A DNA stretch of 64,000 nucleotides from Polytrichum commune (lineage: Eukaryota > Streptophyta > Polytrichopsida > Polytrichales > Polytrichaceae). The translations under genes and the position numbers were made by a program. The notes beneath the pieces were generated by a model. That model was not told the origin of the DNA and did not search any database. It saw nothing but the letters and a program-made list of their open reading frames with translations. Position 1 is the stretch's first letter. The number at the start of each line of letters is the position of its first letter. The stretch covers positions 33,200,440 to 33,264,439 of the forward strand of contig OX485807.1 of NCBI GenBank assembly GCA_950295325.1, written 5' to 3'. Below are positions 35,450 through 48,008 of the stretch, in pieces.

Positions 35450-38400
35450 TGGGGGGTGCATCTACACTCAATTTATGCATACACGTATGAGAACCCCCTA
35501 TTTAATTGGGGGGGTGGTATTTACCTTCCTTTGTTGAATGTTTTCCACCCTTTAAGTAGCTAAATTTCTACTAGATGGTATTTTCTAACATCCTATCATT
35601 ACATATAAACTTTAAAGTCACATAATTATAATTGCCCTATCTTATTTATAAGTAGTAGAAATTTCGTGTGAATAATCTGCAAATACATTATGCATACAAT
35701 ACATTATGCATACATTACACTGCGTAGATATTACTCTACACATTACACATACAACCATCATACTATAAACTTTAGCATCCAACCAACATAAAAACATCAT
35801 ACATAACAATAAAATAACTTCAACATTCATAAGCTTCAACTCTTGCATACATAACAAATCAACACCAAAGTACATAAACCTTCAACAACAACAAAGAACA
35901 TTAAACCTTCAACTTTAATACACAGCTTCAAATACACACTTAGGGATTGAACTTCAACATTACCAATAATAAACATTACATTGCAAATAACATTCAAGTA
36001 TTAAAACAAACAAGGGACTTCAAAACTCCAACACCTTGAACCCAACAAAAACAATTATCGTACAAACATATACCTCCGCATACACCCTCAATCCAACTAT
36101 ATATTTGTACTAGGGATACATTCAACAGTAGCAATAAAGTCCAACATTTAAATTCAACATCAAGTGTTTAGGGTCCAATAGCAACGATTTTTGAAAATGA
36201 TGTGACCTAGCTAGTGAGAGTAGGGAACCTGCCAAAGAGTGCGAGTTGCAAATAAGATCACCACACACATTTAGAGTGGGGCACAAAGGGGACAAATGTA
36301 ATTAATTGGAGAAGATACAAGCAATGAGAGGAGACACATGAAATGACAACACACAAATTGATGAAATTTCTATGCGGACATTCCTTCAAATACATGAAAG
36401 AATACACATTTTAGGCATTTAGGGGAAAAAAGTAACATAATTACAATAAGTTCATATAGTGTGATTTATATACGAATCATCCACACAATTTGAATCACCA
36501 CCAAAATTACCAAAAATGTCATTTGGAGGGTTGAATCTCCCCTTTACTCGATAGCATATAACCCTACTCATGGGGCAACAATGATCACCAAATGGATCAC
36601 AAAATATGGACAAATTACTAGGTCCACAAGATTAAAAATAAAATAAAATGTTCAAGTTATGACTAGGCTAGTTTTTATACCATAAATTCATTAAGTGAGA
36701 CAACATTTACAAGATTTAAGGAATACAAATTACTGTTTGAATTGAAAGACAACGCTTAGTCAAGAGAGACTACGGTGGCCAACTAGAGGAAAAAAACAAA
36801 ATTCTAACAATGGAAATAAAAAAAGTGAGCTCAACAACCCCTTTCAAAACCCTACGATTGCCTCTTTCATGCTTGTTTGATGTTTGATACTACCCTGATA
36901 TCCTGCAAATAGTTCCTACTACCCTAAATAAACCAACCAACCCTTCCATCATTAGATGACGATATTTTTCATCCAAAGGCGATTGTTTCAACAAATCCAT
37001 CTACATCTCCACAAACATTTTGTCTATTTCTCATCCAATGCCACTAATGGCATATGATTTATGTTGAACGTATATGTATAGAAAATCTAAACTTAATTTT
37101 AATTATGCTACTTTACATCTATAAAAATACCATAACCTAAACCACATTGTACATTATATATAATTCCCGAATTCACATTTAGAAATATCTTTAAAAAATG
37201 TTCAAATTATGTGTCTTGAATAAAATCCACCCTACATTTTCTCGCACATGATTTACTACATATTTGCCAGTACCCACTCTTACAACCTAGGAGGATGGTT
37301 GTTGAGTTTGGATTTGTTTATGCAATAAGTTGGGCCCATTCAATAGCATGCCATGCATCCACATGTGGGGGAGGGGGATGGCTAAGCCTATCTCATGCCA
37401 TTGTGTGAGTTGTTGGTGCTTGTGGCCCTAAATATGTGGTTGCGGGAGTGGGAATTGTAATAGGAGGAAGGGGAGGTGGGCATATACCCTCTTCACTACG
37501 AGTTCACTATTCCTCTTGGTTCTTAATCAAGTTGAGTGTATTGCCTTGAGTGGTGCCTCTAGAAATGGGGATAGGTTGGGTTTATCTAGAATAAGGTCCG
37601 ATGAAGGTAGTGATGACATTGTTGTAATTGTTGCTGATGGGGGGGGGGGGGGGGAGGTAAACTGTGAGCCCAATATGGGGCCCACAGGTGTTCTTACTCT
37701 TAAGAGTTCATTGAAGTTTTGGTTTTGATTTATTATTGATTTTTTTTAAAACTTAAAAACTTAAAAAGTGTGAAAGTTGGAGTAGTACTCCGAATTTGAT
37801 TGTGTGGTAATTTATTAGTTATTGGCTTCGGGTAGTGAATCAAAGATAGTTAGGGAGTTGTTAGACCTTGGTGCTGGCCTCGGCAGCAAGGGGCCGTGAG
37901 GGGGCAAGTTAGGCTACATCGATGTTCATTTTGGGCGAGGGGGGGGGGGGGCAACCTAGCAAAAGTCGGAGGGCAGCAGGGTAAGGAGGCAACCGCTGGG
38001 CAAGCGATGCTCTCTCTCCCTCTCTCTGAAAAATATGCTACTGGGATCGACTGGGAAGAGGCGGATGAGCTCCTTGGGTGCGAGCAACAAAAGAAAAATG
38101 AGGTCTGGATGAGGCGGCGAACGGTCTGAGTGGTTGAATGTCGCAAGGAAGAGGACAATGGGAAAATGCGGCCGTCTCAGACCAGAGAGGGGAGATGTCC
38201 GAAGACAATCAGATTGCCAGCTGATAGAGAGCGCAAGGAGGAGCTAGATGCACCTGGCGGAGGTTTGAGGGGATTCACGAGGAGGGGATGAATGCAGCCA
38301 CAGCCCTAGAGCTCAAGTTCAGTGGCCCCGCTCAATTGTCGACTCTTCAAGCAGGCTACACTCAATTTTGCAATTTTTGCTGGCCTAGTGGCAGAATTCC

Positions 38401-41400
38401 AAGCAGAAGTAGGAACTCTACAGAGGGTACCTGGGCTAGCGCAATCCTGGATTGTGTGGGGAAAAATTTGGACAAACAGCTGTGGCTGGAGTTGCGCTCC
38501 AGGCAATGTGGGTATGGAGCCTCAGCCAAAGGGTGGGAAAGGATTCAGGCGAAGGCTTGAGGTCTGCACATGGAAGTTTTGAGCGGCAGTCATTCGGCAG
38601 ACACCACCGGGAGCTCACACAAGCTGGATTCAGTTGCTAGGTAGGACACTAGACTCACCATCCCGGCTGGGGGTCCCATGACGGGCACTTGACGGGTGGG
38701 TCAAAATCTCAAACAACATAGAATCACAGATGGCTGGCCGAGACTGAGGCCGGAAGGATGGTACGGTTGTGACCTAAAGGACCATGGGCATCAACTGAGA
38801 TGCTTAGCTAGGTGTTTAGTGTAGATTAAATAAATGTTTAAGCAAGGGGTTAGTTAGCTAGATGAGAAGGGAGGTGTGTGTGTTTAGCCATGACTGTTGG
38901 CTTACAAATTAGGAGTAGTTGGGGTTAAGCTTGGTTTAATGAGCTAAGGGGTGGAGTATGGGCTAAGAGCTTAAGTGAGAAGGAGCATTCATTAAAAGCT
39001 TGTACTGGTGTCATGGAATGAAAGTTACAAGTTTATGGTACTTCAAGGTGGCCTCCCACACACGTCAAGGGTTGGTTGACTGGCGATTGGTAAATGTGAG
39101 CCCCAGGCTCTCACCCGGACTAGGACGCATAAGGGTGGGGGTTTAGGGCTGACATAAACCAAGGTCTTCCATAATGGCAAGGAAACAAAGATGGTCTATG
39201 CAACCAAAGGCGTTTACAAATCGATGTATAGGATGCATTTATCTTGTTAGGTATTCTAGAGAATGTAGTTGCACATTCAAGGGCTATGATGAGCATTTGG
39301 ATTTGGTGGGTTGTATTCCATTCTTCATGGAATCCCTCTTGGTTGTCATTGAGGATTTGGTATGTCTCTTTATTTTGTTGGAGGGGGTTGTGGTTGTACT
39401 TGTGAAAAAAACTATAAATAAGGTAAGGATGGCAATTTCCGTGCGGGCCCTAAAGTCGACCCCTATGTTGGAAGCACCTTTTTAGGTGCTTTTACCTGGG
39501 TTTACAAAAGCACCTATCAAGGTGTTTTTACCGTTCACAACGCTGCCAACATTTCATTGGCTGCCAGCAGTCGGTTTAATGCTGCCAGCGGTCGGTTTTA
39601 GAAATCCACCCAGTGGATATACCACGTACCCTATGTGCGAGTGTTGGTCACTCTACAAGGTTTCCTTTAGAAATTTGTAGGAAATCATAAACATGCCAGA
39701 ATTTTTTATTTTTTCATAGTTGCTCTTGCACCAACTTTGCAGAGCGCTCAAAATTAATAAAAAAAAAAAAAATTTCAGCATCCCAACTAGGCACATCTGA
39801 AATTTGGACGGAAATAGCCACCCCTACCTTATAGCTTTTGCAAGCAAGACATGTCTAAAGTTAGGTAATAGAGTGTGGTCTTTTTGTGGAGGATAATGAT
39901 ACAACTATGCCTCTAGTAGTCTAGGATTTGACGAGTGTGATATCAATATCCGAACGTGCTCAAATCTTGGGGCCATTGTGAGGGTTTGAGAGAGGTGGAT
40001 GCTTGCGAGCATCCATGTGTTTGTAGAGTGGGAATGGGATGTTAGGGCTAGAGAGGTTTGTGGTAGAGATAATGATTTTTCATGTGAAATGTATGCATAT
40101 GCCTTTGCCATATTGTTTTGATGGAGTAGGAGAAGAAGCCACCTTGTTGTAGTGATCTCAGTGTTTAGATGGTGAGTAGTGTTAAAGTTGTCGATTTTAA
40201 ACCTCTAGATACTATTGTCATTTCACACTCACATGCTTAAAGTGAGGTAGGGAACAACTGGCCAGAGTAAAAAATACTCCTAGTAAAAAAATGGTAATTG
40301 GTAACTAATAAAACTAGGATGATGAAAGGTGGAGATTAGGGTTGAGAGTGGTATGTAGGAGGAAAGACAAAGGGAACCCGGGGGGATTGCTAGAGGAGCT
40401 ATAGAAGGACATAAGTAGAAGTTGTTAAAATGAGACTTTTGTATGTTTAAAAAAGAAATATGATGATAAAGTAAATGACGAGAAAAATGTGTTGTTGCTA
40501 ATGATATGGAAGAAGGATGTTTGTGTCTAGGAACATGCAATTTTGGCAAGTGATGGGGCATGGTTTTGAGTCGAGAATGATGTTAGTTAGGGTTTTTAGC
40601 TACCTCACCAAAGTAGAAAGTTAGGTGAAATGGTTAGGGGATGGCATGAGATTAAACAGATTGACTAGACCCCAATGACCCAATTGAGGAAGAACAACAT
40701 TATGGGCACTAGTACCGTGGCATGATCGAATGGACATAGTTAGAGCGAAATGATGCATGATGATACGAGGCCCCCAAGATATTGATCACATAAGGGTGGG
40801 AGCCTACCAACATGACAATGAAGACACCAAAACCCTAAGGAGGAGAAAGGAGGAGATAAGAGGGGATTGGATCACAAACCAAGGCATGACAAAAGGTTTC
40901 TAGTAGGATCTACACACCTCCAACCATGCATAAAAGAGATATGACACGAGAAGAAGGGCAAGGAAACCCATTAACAAGTAGACTAGTGAATGTATTGTGA
41001 ATTCTTTAGGTCATTGTGTTTGCGAGAGTTCATAGGTTTTGCATATGAGGGTCCAAATTTGAGGGGATTGGTCCCATAAGTCGGATTGCAGTTGTGTGCA
41101 ATTTAAGAATGACTTTGTGATGAAGGTGTCATTGAAATGTTGGAGATTGATTGGTGAATTGTTGAAAGTGGTTGGCAAATAATACTTTAAGACTCTTGTA
41201 GTGGACTTCAAGGTCATAACATTGGTGGAACTTAACCCATCCTATATTTTGCGGATGATGGGAAGTCAAAGTCTTTGTCAACTTTCCCAAAGAACATGGA
41301 GATTGTTAGCAATATGGAGAATGAAAGGTCCAATTCCTCCGCGTACGTTTGGGCCATCCTTTTTAGGAATTGCTTGTTGATTTGACAAAGACATGATGAC

Positions 41401-42130
41401 AGTTTTGATGATGTGATAAAGTCATGATGACACATTTGTATTTTCCACAAATATCGCAACGTAAATACAACAAAAAGGTGTCTATAACGAAACATGCAAT
41501 CCATATCTAAAACTCTCTACCATTCTATCATGATAGGGTTCATTGAGAAAGGCACACACATGCAATTTCATTATGAAATTAATTAGGTTCTTAAGTCTAG
41601 ATTTACTCATAACCAATCTACAATTGCAAGTAACAAAGTAGATACTATTTTGAAGACCAATCTGTACTCTACTATCAACAAATTGAAAGTAAATAATGTC
41701 ATTAATTTGTCAATGACTCTCAACACACACATATGTGTACCACAATATTATAGGAGTGAATTAAGCTCTATTTAGGTTCAAGGAACAAATGGCCAAGAAT
41801 AAGGGCCATCATTCTTGGAATGAGCGTAGTCAAGTGACAATCTCGTATTAATCATTATCCCATTTTTACCTATCACGTGATGTGAAGGCTTTTGCACACC
41901 CTCTAAATTCAATTGAAAGGGGTGCACAAAAAGGTTCTCGTTATTGGATATCCATCGAGATACCTCTCAATTAGTGGAATTCATCCATGTTGACCCCACA
42001 ACTTGCTAAACCCTCAAAGGACCAAGGAGCTCAATGTATGGCCATATGTACAAATTCTATGAGCCTCATCAAGTGTTAGAATTGTATCTTTAATATCTAT
42101 GGATTAGAATTTTAGATTTTTACACTATTT
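35450..42130. other. Intergenic, mostly unexplained
   Basis: 35640-36130 is A/C-rich with many 'ttcaaca/aacatt' motifs. On the minus strand, 36900-37060 gives a protein-like but stop-interrupted stretch (PLDEKYRHLMMEGLVGLF) that may be a transposon relic. 37639-37654 and 37939-37951 are G runs. 37850-38700 is GC-rich with short ORFs and no recognised domain. At 39471-39494 a small hairpin (AGCACCTttttAGGTGCT) sits next to two 'gctgccagc(a/g)gtcggttt' copies. No gene is supported. Confidence 0.4.
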
Positions 42131-42517
42131 TATGTCAAGGAGAACAAGAAATGATCAAAATACTAAGGGCCACTTCACATCATGGCCAAAGGTAAAGAGG
42201 TTGTCGACTTCCACCAATCAGATTGCAAGTAACCAAGAATTCAGCCTCTCGACTCTTCACACTAGAGGCCAAAGTCCAAAGGCCTTTGCTCTCCAAAATG
42301 CATGCATGGCAATACTTTTTGACCAAGGCGACGGACTCTCAAAGGAAGTTTGGGCCGGACAGGAATGGAAACTCAAACCGTGGTCGAGAGGCCATCGATT
42401 TTTTTCATTAAGAAAAATAAAAAATGGACAAGATCTTGGCCATTAGATTGGAGGGGTTGCTTTAGACAAAATAAAGTGGGACGTTCCTTCTTCCTTTAGA
42501 CTTTGGCCTTGGCCTTT

Positions 42518-42745
42518 GGAGGCCTCACACTATGGCCCTCCAAGTCGAGAGCCGGCCTTGGGAGTTCATGACCAAAGGTTTGGACTTTAGGCTTGACCTT
42601 TGGTGGCCTCACACTAACCCTGGCCGAAGGCTCCAATTCTTGAATTTTATTGGCTATTTTCAGCCCATTTCTTTGGATTGTTAGCAAAGTTTGGCCATTC
42701 AATCCCACAGCCTCTCGACTTGGACGGCCATAGTGTGAGGCGGCC
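42518..42745. mobile_element. Inverted-repeat element with 32-bp arms and internal direct repeats
   Basis: The left arm 'ggcctcacactatggccctc' continues 'caagtcgagag' (42518-42550). It is matched in inverse by 'ctctcgacttggacggccat' then 'agtgtgaggc' (42713-42742). Inside, 'cctttggaggcctcacacta' recurs as 'cctttggtggcctcacacta' about 80 bases on. A 70-codon minus-strand ORF (42496-42708) with repeated SVRPPK motifs arises from these repeats and is not called as a gene. Related 'ggccaaagtccaaaggcc' text lies at about 42267. Confidence 0.6.
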
Positions 42746-42996
42746 CCAAATATGTGTTTGCATTCAAGGGCACCTAGTGTGTGTGTGTTTGAACCTCAAT
42801 ATTCAATAATGGTAAGATATTTGGCCATCCTGAAAAGTGCAATGGGAGAATGAGTTGATGATTTGGATAGGGTCCCATTTGACACAATTAGCTAAAAATT
42901 TAAAGTATGTAGTTCACTTAAACATACTCTTTTGTATAAGGAGGCCCTCCTAGAAGCTTAGGGATTGATAATGCTATAATCTTAGAACTTTGTGCT

Positions 42997-43150
42997 ACAT
43001 AACATTATTCATATTCATAACAATGTTTTGTGGGACTAACACTATTCTATGGAATATTTTATTCCCCATATTCAATTTGGGTGTGGAGAATATTCCACAA
43101 AATACTGTCAATCCCACAAAACACTATTATGGATTTGAATAATGTTATGT
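42997..43150. mobile_element. 154-bp near-perfect hairpin (MITE or small-RNA precursor-like)
   Basis: The left arm 'acataacattattcatattc' continues through 'gttttgtgggact' and 'ggaatattttattcccca'. The right arm, read in reverse complement, gives 'acataacattattcaaatcc' through 'gttttgtgggatt' and 'ggaatattctccaca'. The arms are about 70 bases each with a loop of about 12 bases near 43072. Mismatches are few and scattered. There is no coding capacity. Confidence 0.75.
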
Positions 43151-46100
43151 GGGAGCAACTTGTGGGAGAAATACTTGAAATAAGGTGGGGCTTGTGTTGT
43201 GGACTTCTAGGCACATGATATTAAGGTAATGCAGGTCTTAAAATGTGGTCAAACTTCTGAATTGGAAGCAATATTTTGAGTGGTATTACGGCAGGGTTTA
43301 CAGTTAACAATGGAAACCAAAAGACGTGCTGTGTGATGAGATTGGACTATGTGCTCAAGGTTTACTAAACGCTTTAGGTTGAATCGTTGGCAAGAATGGG
43401 AGTGTCTACTGTATGTGGTCATTGAAAGAAAAAGAAATAATCCTCACTTTGACCTCCTATAATTTTTGCATCTCAATTGTGATTCTAAACCTTGAAGTGA
43501 CAGTCCACATGATTTGCAAATCCTATCTACTTGTGACAGTTCCCAATTCGAAGCAGTCAATTTTTTGTTAGTGATCCCAATTTCAACACCTACATTCCTG
43601 CGAACGTGGGCAAATGCATGCTTCAACATGAACACTAACTGCATCACTCTAAGGACTAAAAACACAACTCATTTGCTAAAGACGACAAAATGTCAACGAA
43701 CAACATTGTCCTTTCCTTGAGGGTGTTTTAGTTTTTTCCTACCGGGGGGGGGGGATAGGAAGGGTCAGATGAGGCTGAGTTGAGGTTTGTGACCTTAAAC
43801 AATTCCATAGAAACTAGATGTGCTTTGATTCATGTGATCTTCATGTCATTATGCTCATAACAAAATAGCCAATTCAAAATAATGGATTGGATAATTTGTT
43901 CGGGGTTAGGTAAGGGACCATAGTGCTCAAAAGTGTCCATGATAGATGCTTCTACCTTAGTTGTTACTAATGCTGCAGGACTCTTGCGACTTCTAGATGG
44001 TTAGTAGTGGAGAGATTCTCGGCACCACTATTACAACAACCCCTTGTTTGGCCCACCCGCCCTTGAAACCATGCAACAAAATTATCCACTTTGGCCGAGT
44101 ACGGTCAACATTGAGAAGGAGGAGCTTGGGACTTTTGGACATGCCGGCCCTTATTAGACACAAAAATGACATAACTATTGAAATAGGGACAAATGGTATA
44201 CGGCCCCAAGCAACTTTCCCGTCCCCGTTACTTTATGTAGGGGATCTTTGGGGTTTTAAGGCCGGCTATGGGTTGGTGGAGAGAGGGAATCATGACATAC
44301 GAGTCTACCTCTCATTCATCCAAAAAGTTGTAGTCATGGTGTACTTCTAAACAAGTGACACTAAATACCATAAATGGTGTAGTGTAGAAATGGGGAGATC
44401 GAGGGAATTATTACATACAAGCATACCTTCATCTCCACTGAAACAATACGTATAGAAAGCTTGTTTATACTAGAGCCCCTTTGTCCATGTTGGATGAGTT
44501 TACATACTAGATATTACAAAGCTTTAGTCGTCTAAAGTAGCTAAGGTATGTGGCCTTATCATGGACATTTCTAACTCCATCGACAATTCTAGTGGTTGGA
44601 TACAATAGAAAATTGTCTAATTTGCATAGCGATTGTGAATAAGGAAGATTTTCATTTCCAGCTTAATATTTGGAGTTGAGGTGCAAAAGTTTTAGGATGC
44701 CCAAATGAAATTCTACTTTCTCTTTAGGTGATCACAAATGTTCTTTCATTTTTGTTTAACTTCTGAACTTATAAAGGTGTCTAAGTTTTAAGCATACAGT
44801 TGAATCTCATGAACTATACCTCTCAAATATAGGTGTTTGATTATAAGTAGTTGATCACATAAGGCCCACATACCTTAGTACATGCCAATATCTTTGAGTT
44901 TATGCCAACATGAGGCCCAATGTGAGACTTTGTCTTGGAATACGCTGCACCACTTGGATAACGGAATGCTATGTTGTTGGCCAACCATGTGACCAAAAAC
45001 TTGTCAATTGGAGTTCTCAACCTCAGATTTCTAGAAACATCTCAATATTAATCACATAAGATCCTTGGATGTCCTAGATTTGCGAGCTAAATACGTTTGG
45101 TGTTGGTGTTAGGTTGAACTATCTTAGGATCACTTTACTCTAGAACTTCAGGGCCCTTGAACTAAAAGGGGATTTTTAACATTGATAATTTTAGTATAGA
45201 TTTAGTTATAAAGCTCATAATTAGTTACGTTGATCATCTTTTAGAAGTTTCCACTTAGTTATTTTACTCTTGGATACAGGGCCAAGGGGTGCACCTTTCA
45301 TTGAAAACCAAGACCCGCGTGCATTCACAACATACTCTAAAAACCATCTATATACATGTTCTTATTTGTAAAATCAAGCCATACACGTATAATTTCAATG
45401 ATAAAAATACAAATGAAAATGTGTATATGTAAAATTAAATTCACATATAGTCATTAACATAAGTATATTTTTATACTTCTGAATAGTAATGAACCCCTAT
45501 CATATGTTTAATGTAAAACCCTAGCATTCATTATTAAAGTTGTTGATGATTATTTCATTCTCCAGATGCAACTCGTAAGCATTTGAGTCAACAATATATG
45601 TCATAGAATCAAATGCAACTATTGTTTCTAAATCTACCATCAAATGATCCATAAGATTATAAGCACACTTATTGTTGGTTCATTTTTGATAGCAACATAA
45701 ACCAATCTCCATGCTTGATCCTAGAACTTGCAACCCTTAGAACTCACAACAATTGTTGTCTTTAAATGCTTCATCCAAATTGTTGCACACATCGGAGGTA
45801 ACTCTTGATACAAAAATGATTGAGAGAAAACCCACTTGGGAATCAACACCTTCGCATTCCAATGCCACCCATGATCTAACTAAGGCATCATTAACCTGCA
45901 TCCACTTGCATCAACCAGAAAGAAATGCCACAAAGAAGCATTGGCCGTTCCTTTTGCAACTTTGAGCAAGAAATGGCCTCGTTCTCAGCTCAACCACCCC
46001 TTCCCAAACTCCAATATTACCTCTTTCATACATACATGGATGAGGTAAGTAAATAAGGAAATTATTTATCCTAGTTTCATTCAATATCGAATATTTATCC

Positions 46101-46771
46101 CATAAAGTCTGGTGACCCTACCATACAAGTACAAATGTTATATATTTTCTAGTGGTCCTCCATACATATACATAACTACGAGTTATGATTTGTGTAGCCT
46201 ATGTATATGCAGTACGGAAAAGTCCAAATTAATACCCCTTTTGTGCACTTATGTGTACTCATATGTGTTATGAAAGGTGCACCCTCCAGGGATACATGAA
46301 AACATTTGATAGGTGTAGAAGCACACTCTTTGATTTTGCTAATGAGGTCGGACAAGCTACTTAAGATGCGGACCTTGGAGATAAGGAGGTCATCAGTTGA
46401 AGCAGGGCAAGGGCCCTAGATGATTCAAACTACCTCTCAAAGACTGGGGGGTGCCTACCTTAGAACACTACAATGGCAGTCCCTTACAAATAAACATTAA
46501 CATAGTAATATACTTTGGGCATAAGTTTGGTGTATACTCATCGTTTTTCATATCGATATGTGCCTCAACTCATCTACAACATTAACAAGGACGTTAACAA
46601 CCCTTGACCCATGATATACAAATTTTGTGATTGGTTGAGAAGCTGGAGGACCAACATTGTTATGATGATCCACGTTTAACATAATCTAGTTGAGAATATG
46701 GGGCTTGTGGGGCTGGCTCTTTTCAAAATTCGCGGACTCACCATCCTCACACTCTCAAGTTATTTCAAAAT
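43151..46771. other. Intergenic, MITE fragments only
   Basis: Apart from the 11-base G run at 43744-43754 and the MITE fragments at 44.27-44.43 kb, I see only short ORFs and AT-rich DNA. Confidence 0.35.
44270..44430. mobile_element. Fragments of the same MITE family, mixed with a palindromic-MITE end
   Basis: At 44278-44320 there is a 'gagagagggaat..tacctctcattcatcc' end. At 44391-44430 there is a second, diverged end of the same kind. Between them, around 44354-44386, lies 'gtgacactaaatacca' and 'ggtgtagtgtag', resembling a terminus of the palindromic-ended family. This looks like nested and partly deleted insertions. Confidence 0.5.
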
Positions 46772-48008
46772 GCTACACTAAATACAATATTTAGTGTCAC
46801 CAATGCTAATTGCCTTTTTCAATAGTAATTGTAAACTGTGGTATAGTGTCACCAACACTACATGTTAACCCAACATTATTTGCCATTCCTTGTAATATTT
46901 TTGGGGGATTATAGATTTACACTGGTTGCAATAACTGTCACTCACAAAGTGATTTCCCATCCAAATTCTAATCATCCATGACAATATTTCATCACAAGTT
47001 GTTGACAACAAGAGAAGGTAGGGTTTTAGCCGATGGATGAACTCATCCATTACGACATTTGTTCACCTCTTCATAAGAAGTGTCATCCGAAAAGTTATCA
47101 TAGTGACATCAAAATACCAAATGACCCTACAGTCTAACCTTGTTAATATGACACCTTCAATATTATGACACATTTTTGTGCGACCAAACTTTTTAGTTCA
47201 AAACTCCCTTTTTCATACGACTACGACACTCGATAATGCGACATTTAGAATCTTCGTTTTGTCATATTAAAGAGGTAGTTAATGCAAAAAATTCCTTTCA
47301 TCTATGTTATGTACATCTAGAATACATCCATTTTCACTTGGGAACTACTTGGGAACTTCACTTATCATTGGGAACTTGATGGGAATTAAGGTTACTAGTG
47401 TAGGATGGACATGGTTAGGGTTAGAGTGGCCTCCTGTCTAGTATGTTGCCGTGAATTGAGTACTGATGAGTTGGTGGATGCTGCTTTGAGAACCAATTAT
47501 GCACAAGACTTTGATCTTATATTGATCTACATTCTGTAGATGTGGATGGTGTTGCTCCACCTACAGTAAAGCATAGTGATGCTAAACGTCATGCATCCTT
47601 GTTGTCTAGTTTCTTATTAGACCACACTTTCTATTCCGATGTTAATCAAATCATTAGTTCTCAAAAGCTAGTAGGGAATTTTAGATAAGATGCCAATTGC
47701 TAACTTGAGGTAGGCGACACCAGAGATCTTTGGATTCTTATTTCAAGCGTTCTTGTGGAATATTTGTATTTGTTTCGAGTCATAAGTTATTATTTCATAC
47801 CATCTATATTGCTTAAACTCGTTATACATATTTTGAAGCTCATATTATGTACGTTTTCATATTCCCTCCACAACACGACAACTTTTCGCCATTTGTCATA
47901 TGCATGAGAATACGATACCTCAATAATACGACCTCTTCTTTTTTTGTATGTTTCCCAAACGCGTCACACTAAAGAGGGAGAACGGTATACACCAATATTC
48001 AGTGTAGC
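46772..48008. mobile_element. Palindromic-ended MITE, interrupted by pogo-like copy 2
   Basis: The body 46772-47129 matches the intact copy at 50683-51063 along its length. Shared motifs include 'gctacactaaat', 'tagtgtcaccaacacta', 'ttgggggattatagattta' and 'agagaaggtagggctttggc'-like text. The last part of the right terminus resumes at 47986-48008 (tatacaccaatattcagtgtagc-like). Removing the 47130-47987 insertion with one TA restores the same layout as the intact copy. Confidence 0.75.
47130..47985 (+). mobile_element. Pogo-like element, copy 2, with coding relic, inserted in a MITE
   Basis: The element starts CAGTCTAACCTTGTTAATAT after TA (47128-47129). It ends gagggagaacgg followed by TA (47986-47987), and both ends carry 'ataatacga'-type repeats. 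The plus-strand interior around 47540-47710 contains a broken coding stretch (VKHSDAKRHASLLSSFLL, SDVNQIISSQKLVGNF) ending in TAA. An upstream piece (STDELVDAALRTNYAQDF) lies in a shifted frame. This fits the C-terminal tail of a pogo/Tigger DDE transposase but is too degraded to be certain. The insertion splits the right terminus of the MITE at 46772-48008. Confidence 0.65.

Noticed and set aside
35642-37060. Possible decayed transposon protein on the minus strand (PLDEKYRHLMMEGLVGLF region)
   Set aside because: Too short and interrupted by several stops; no catalytic motif to support a family.
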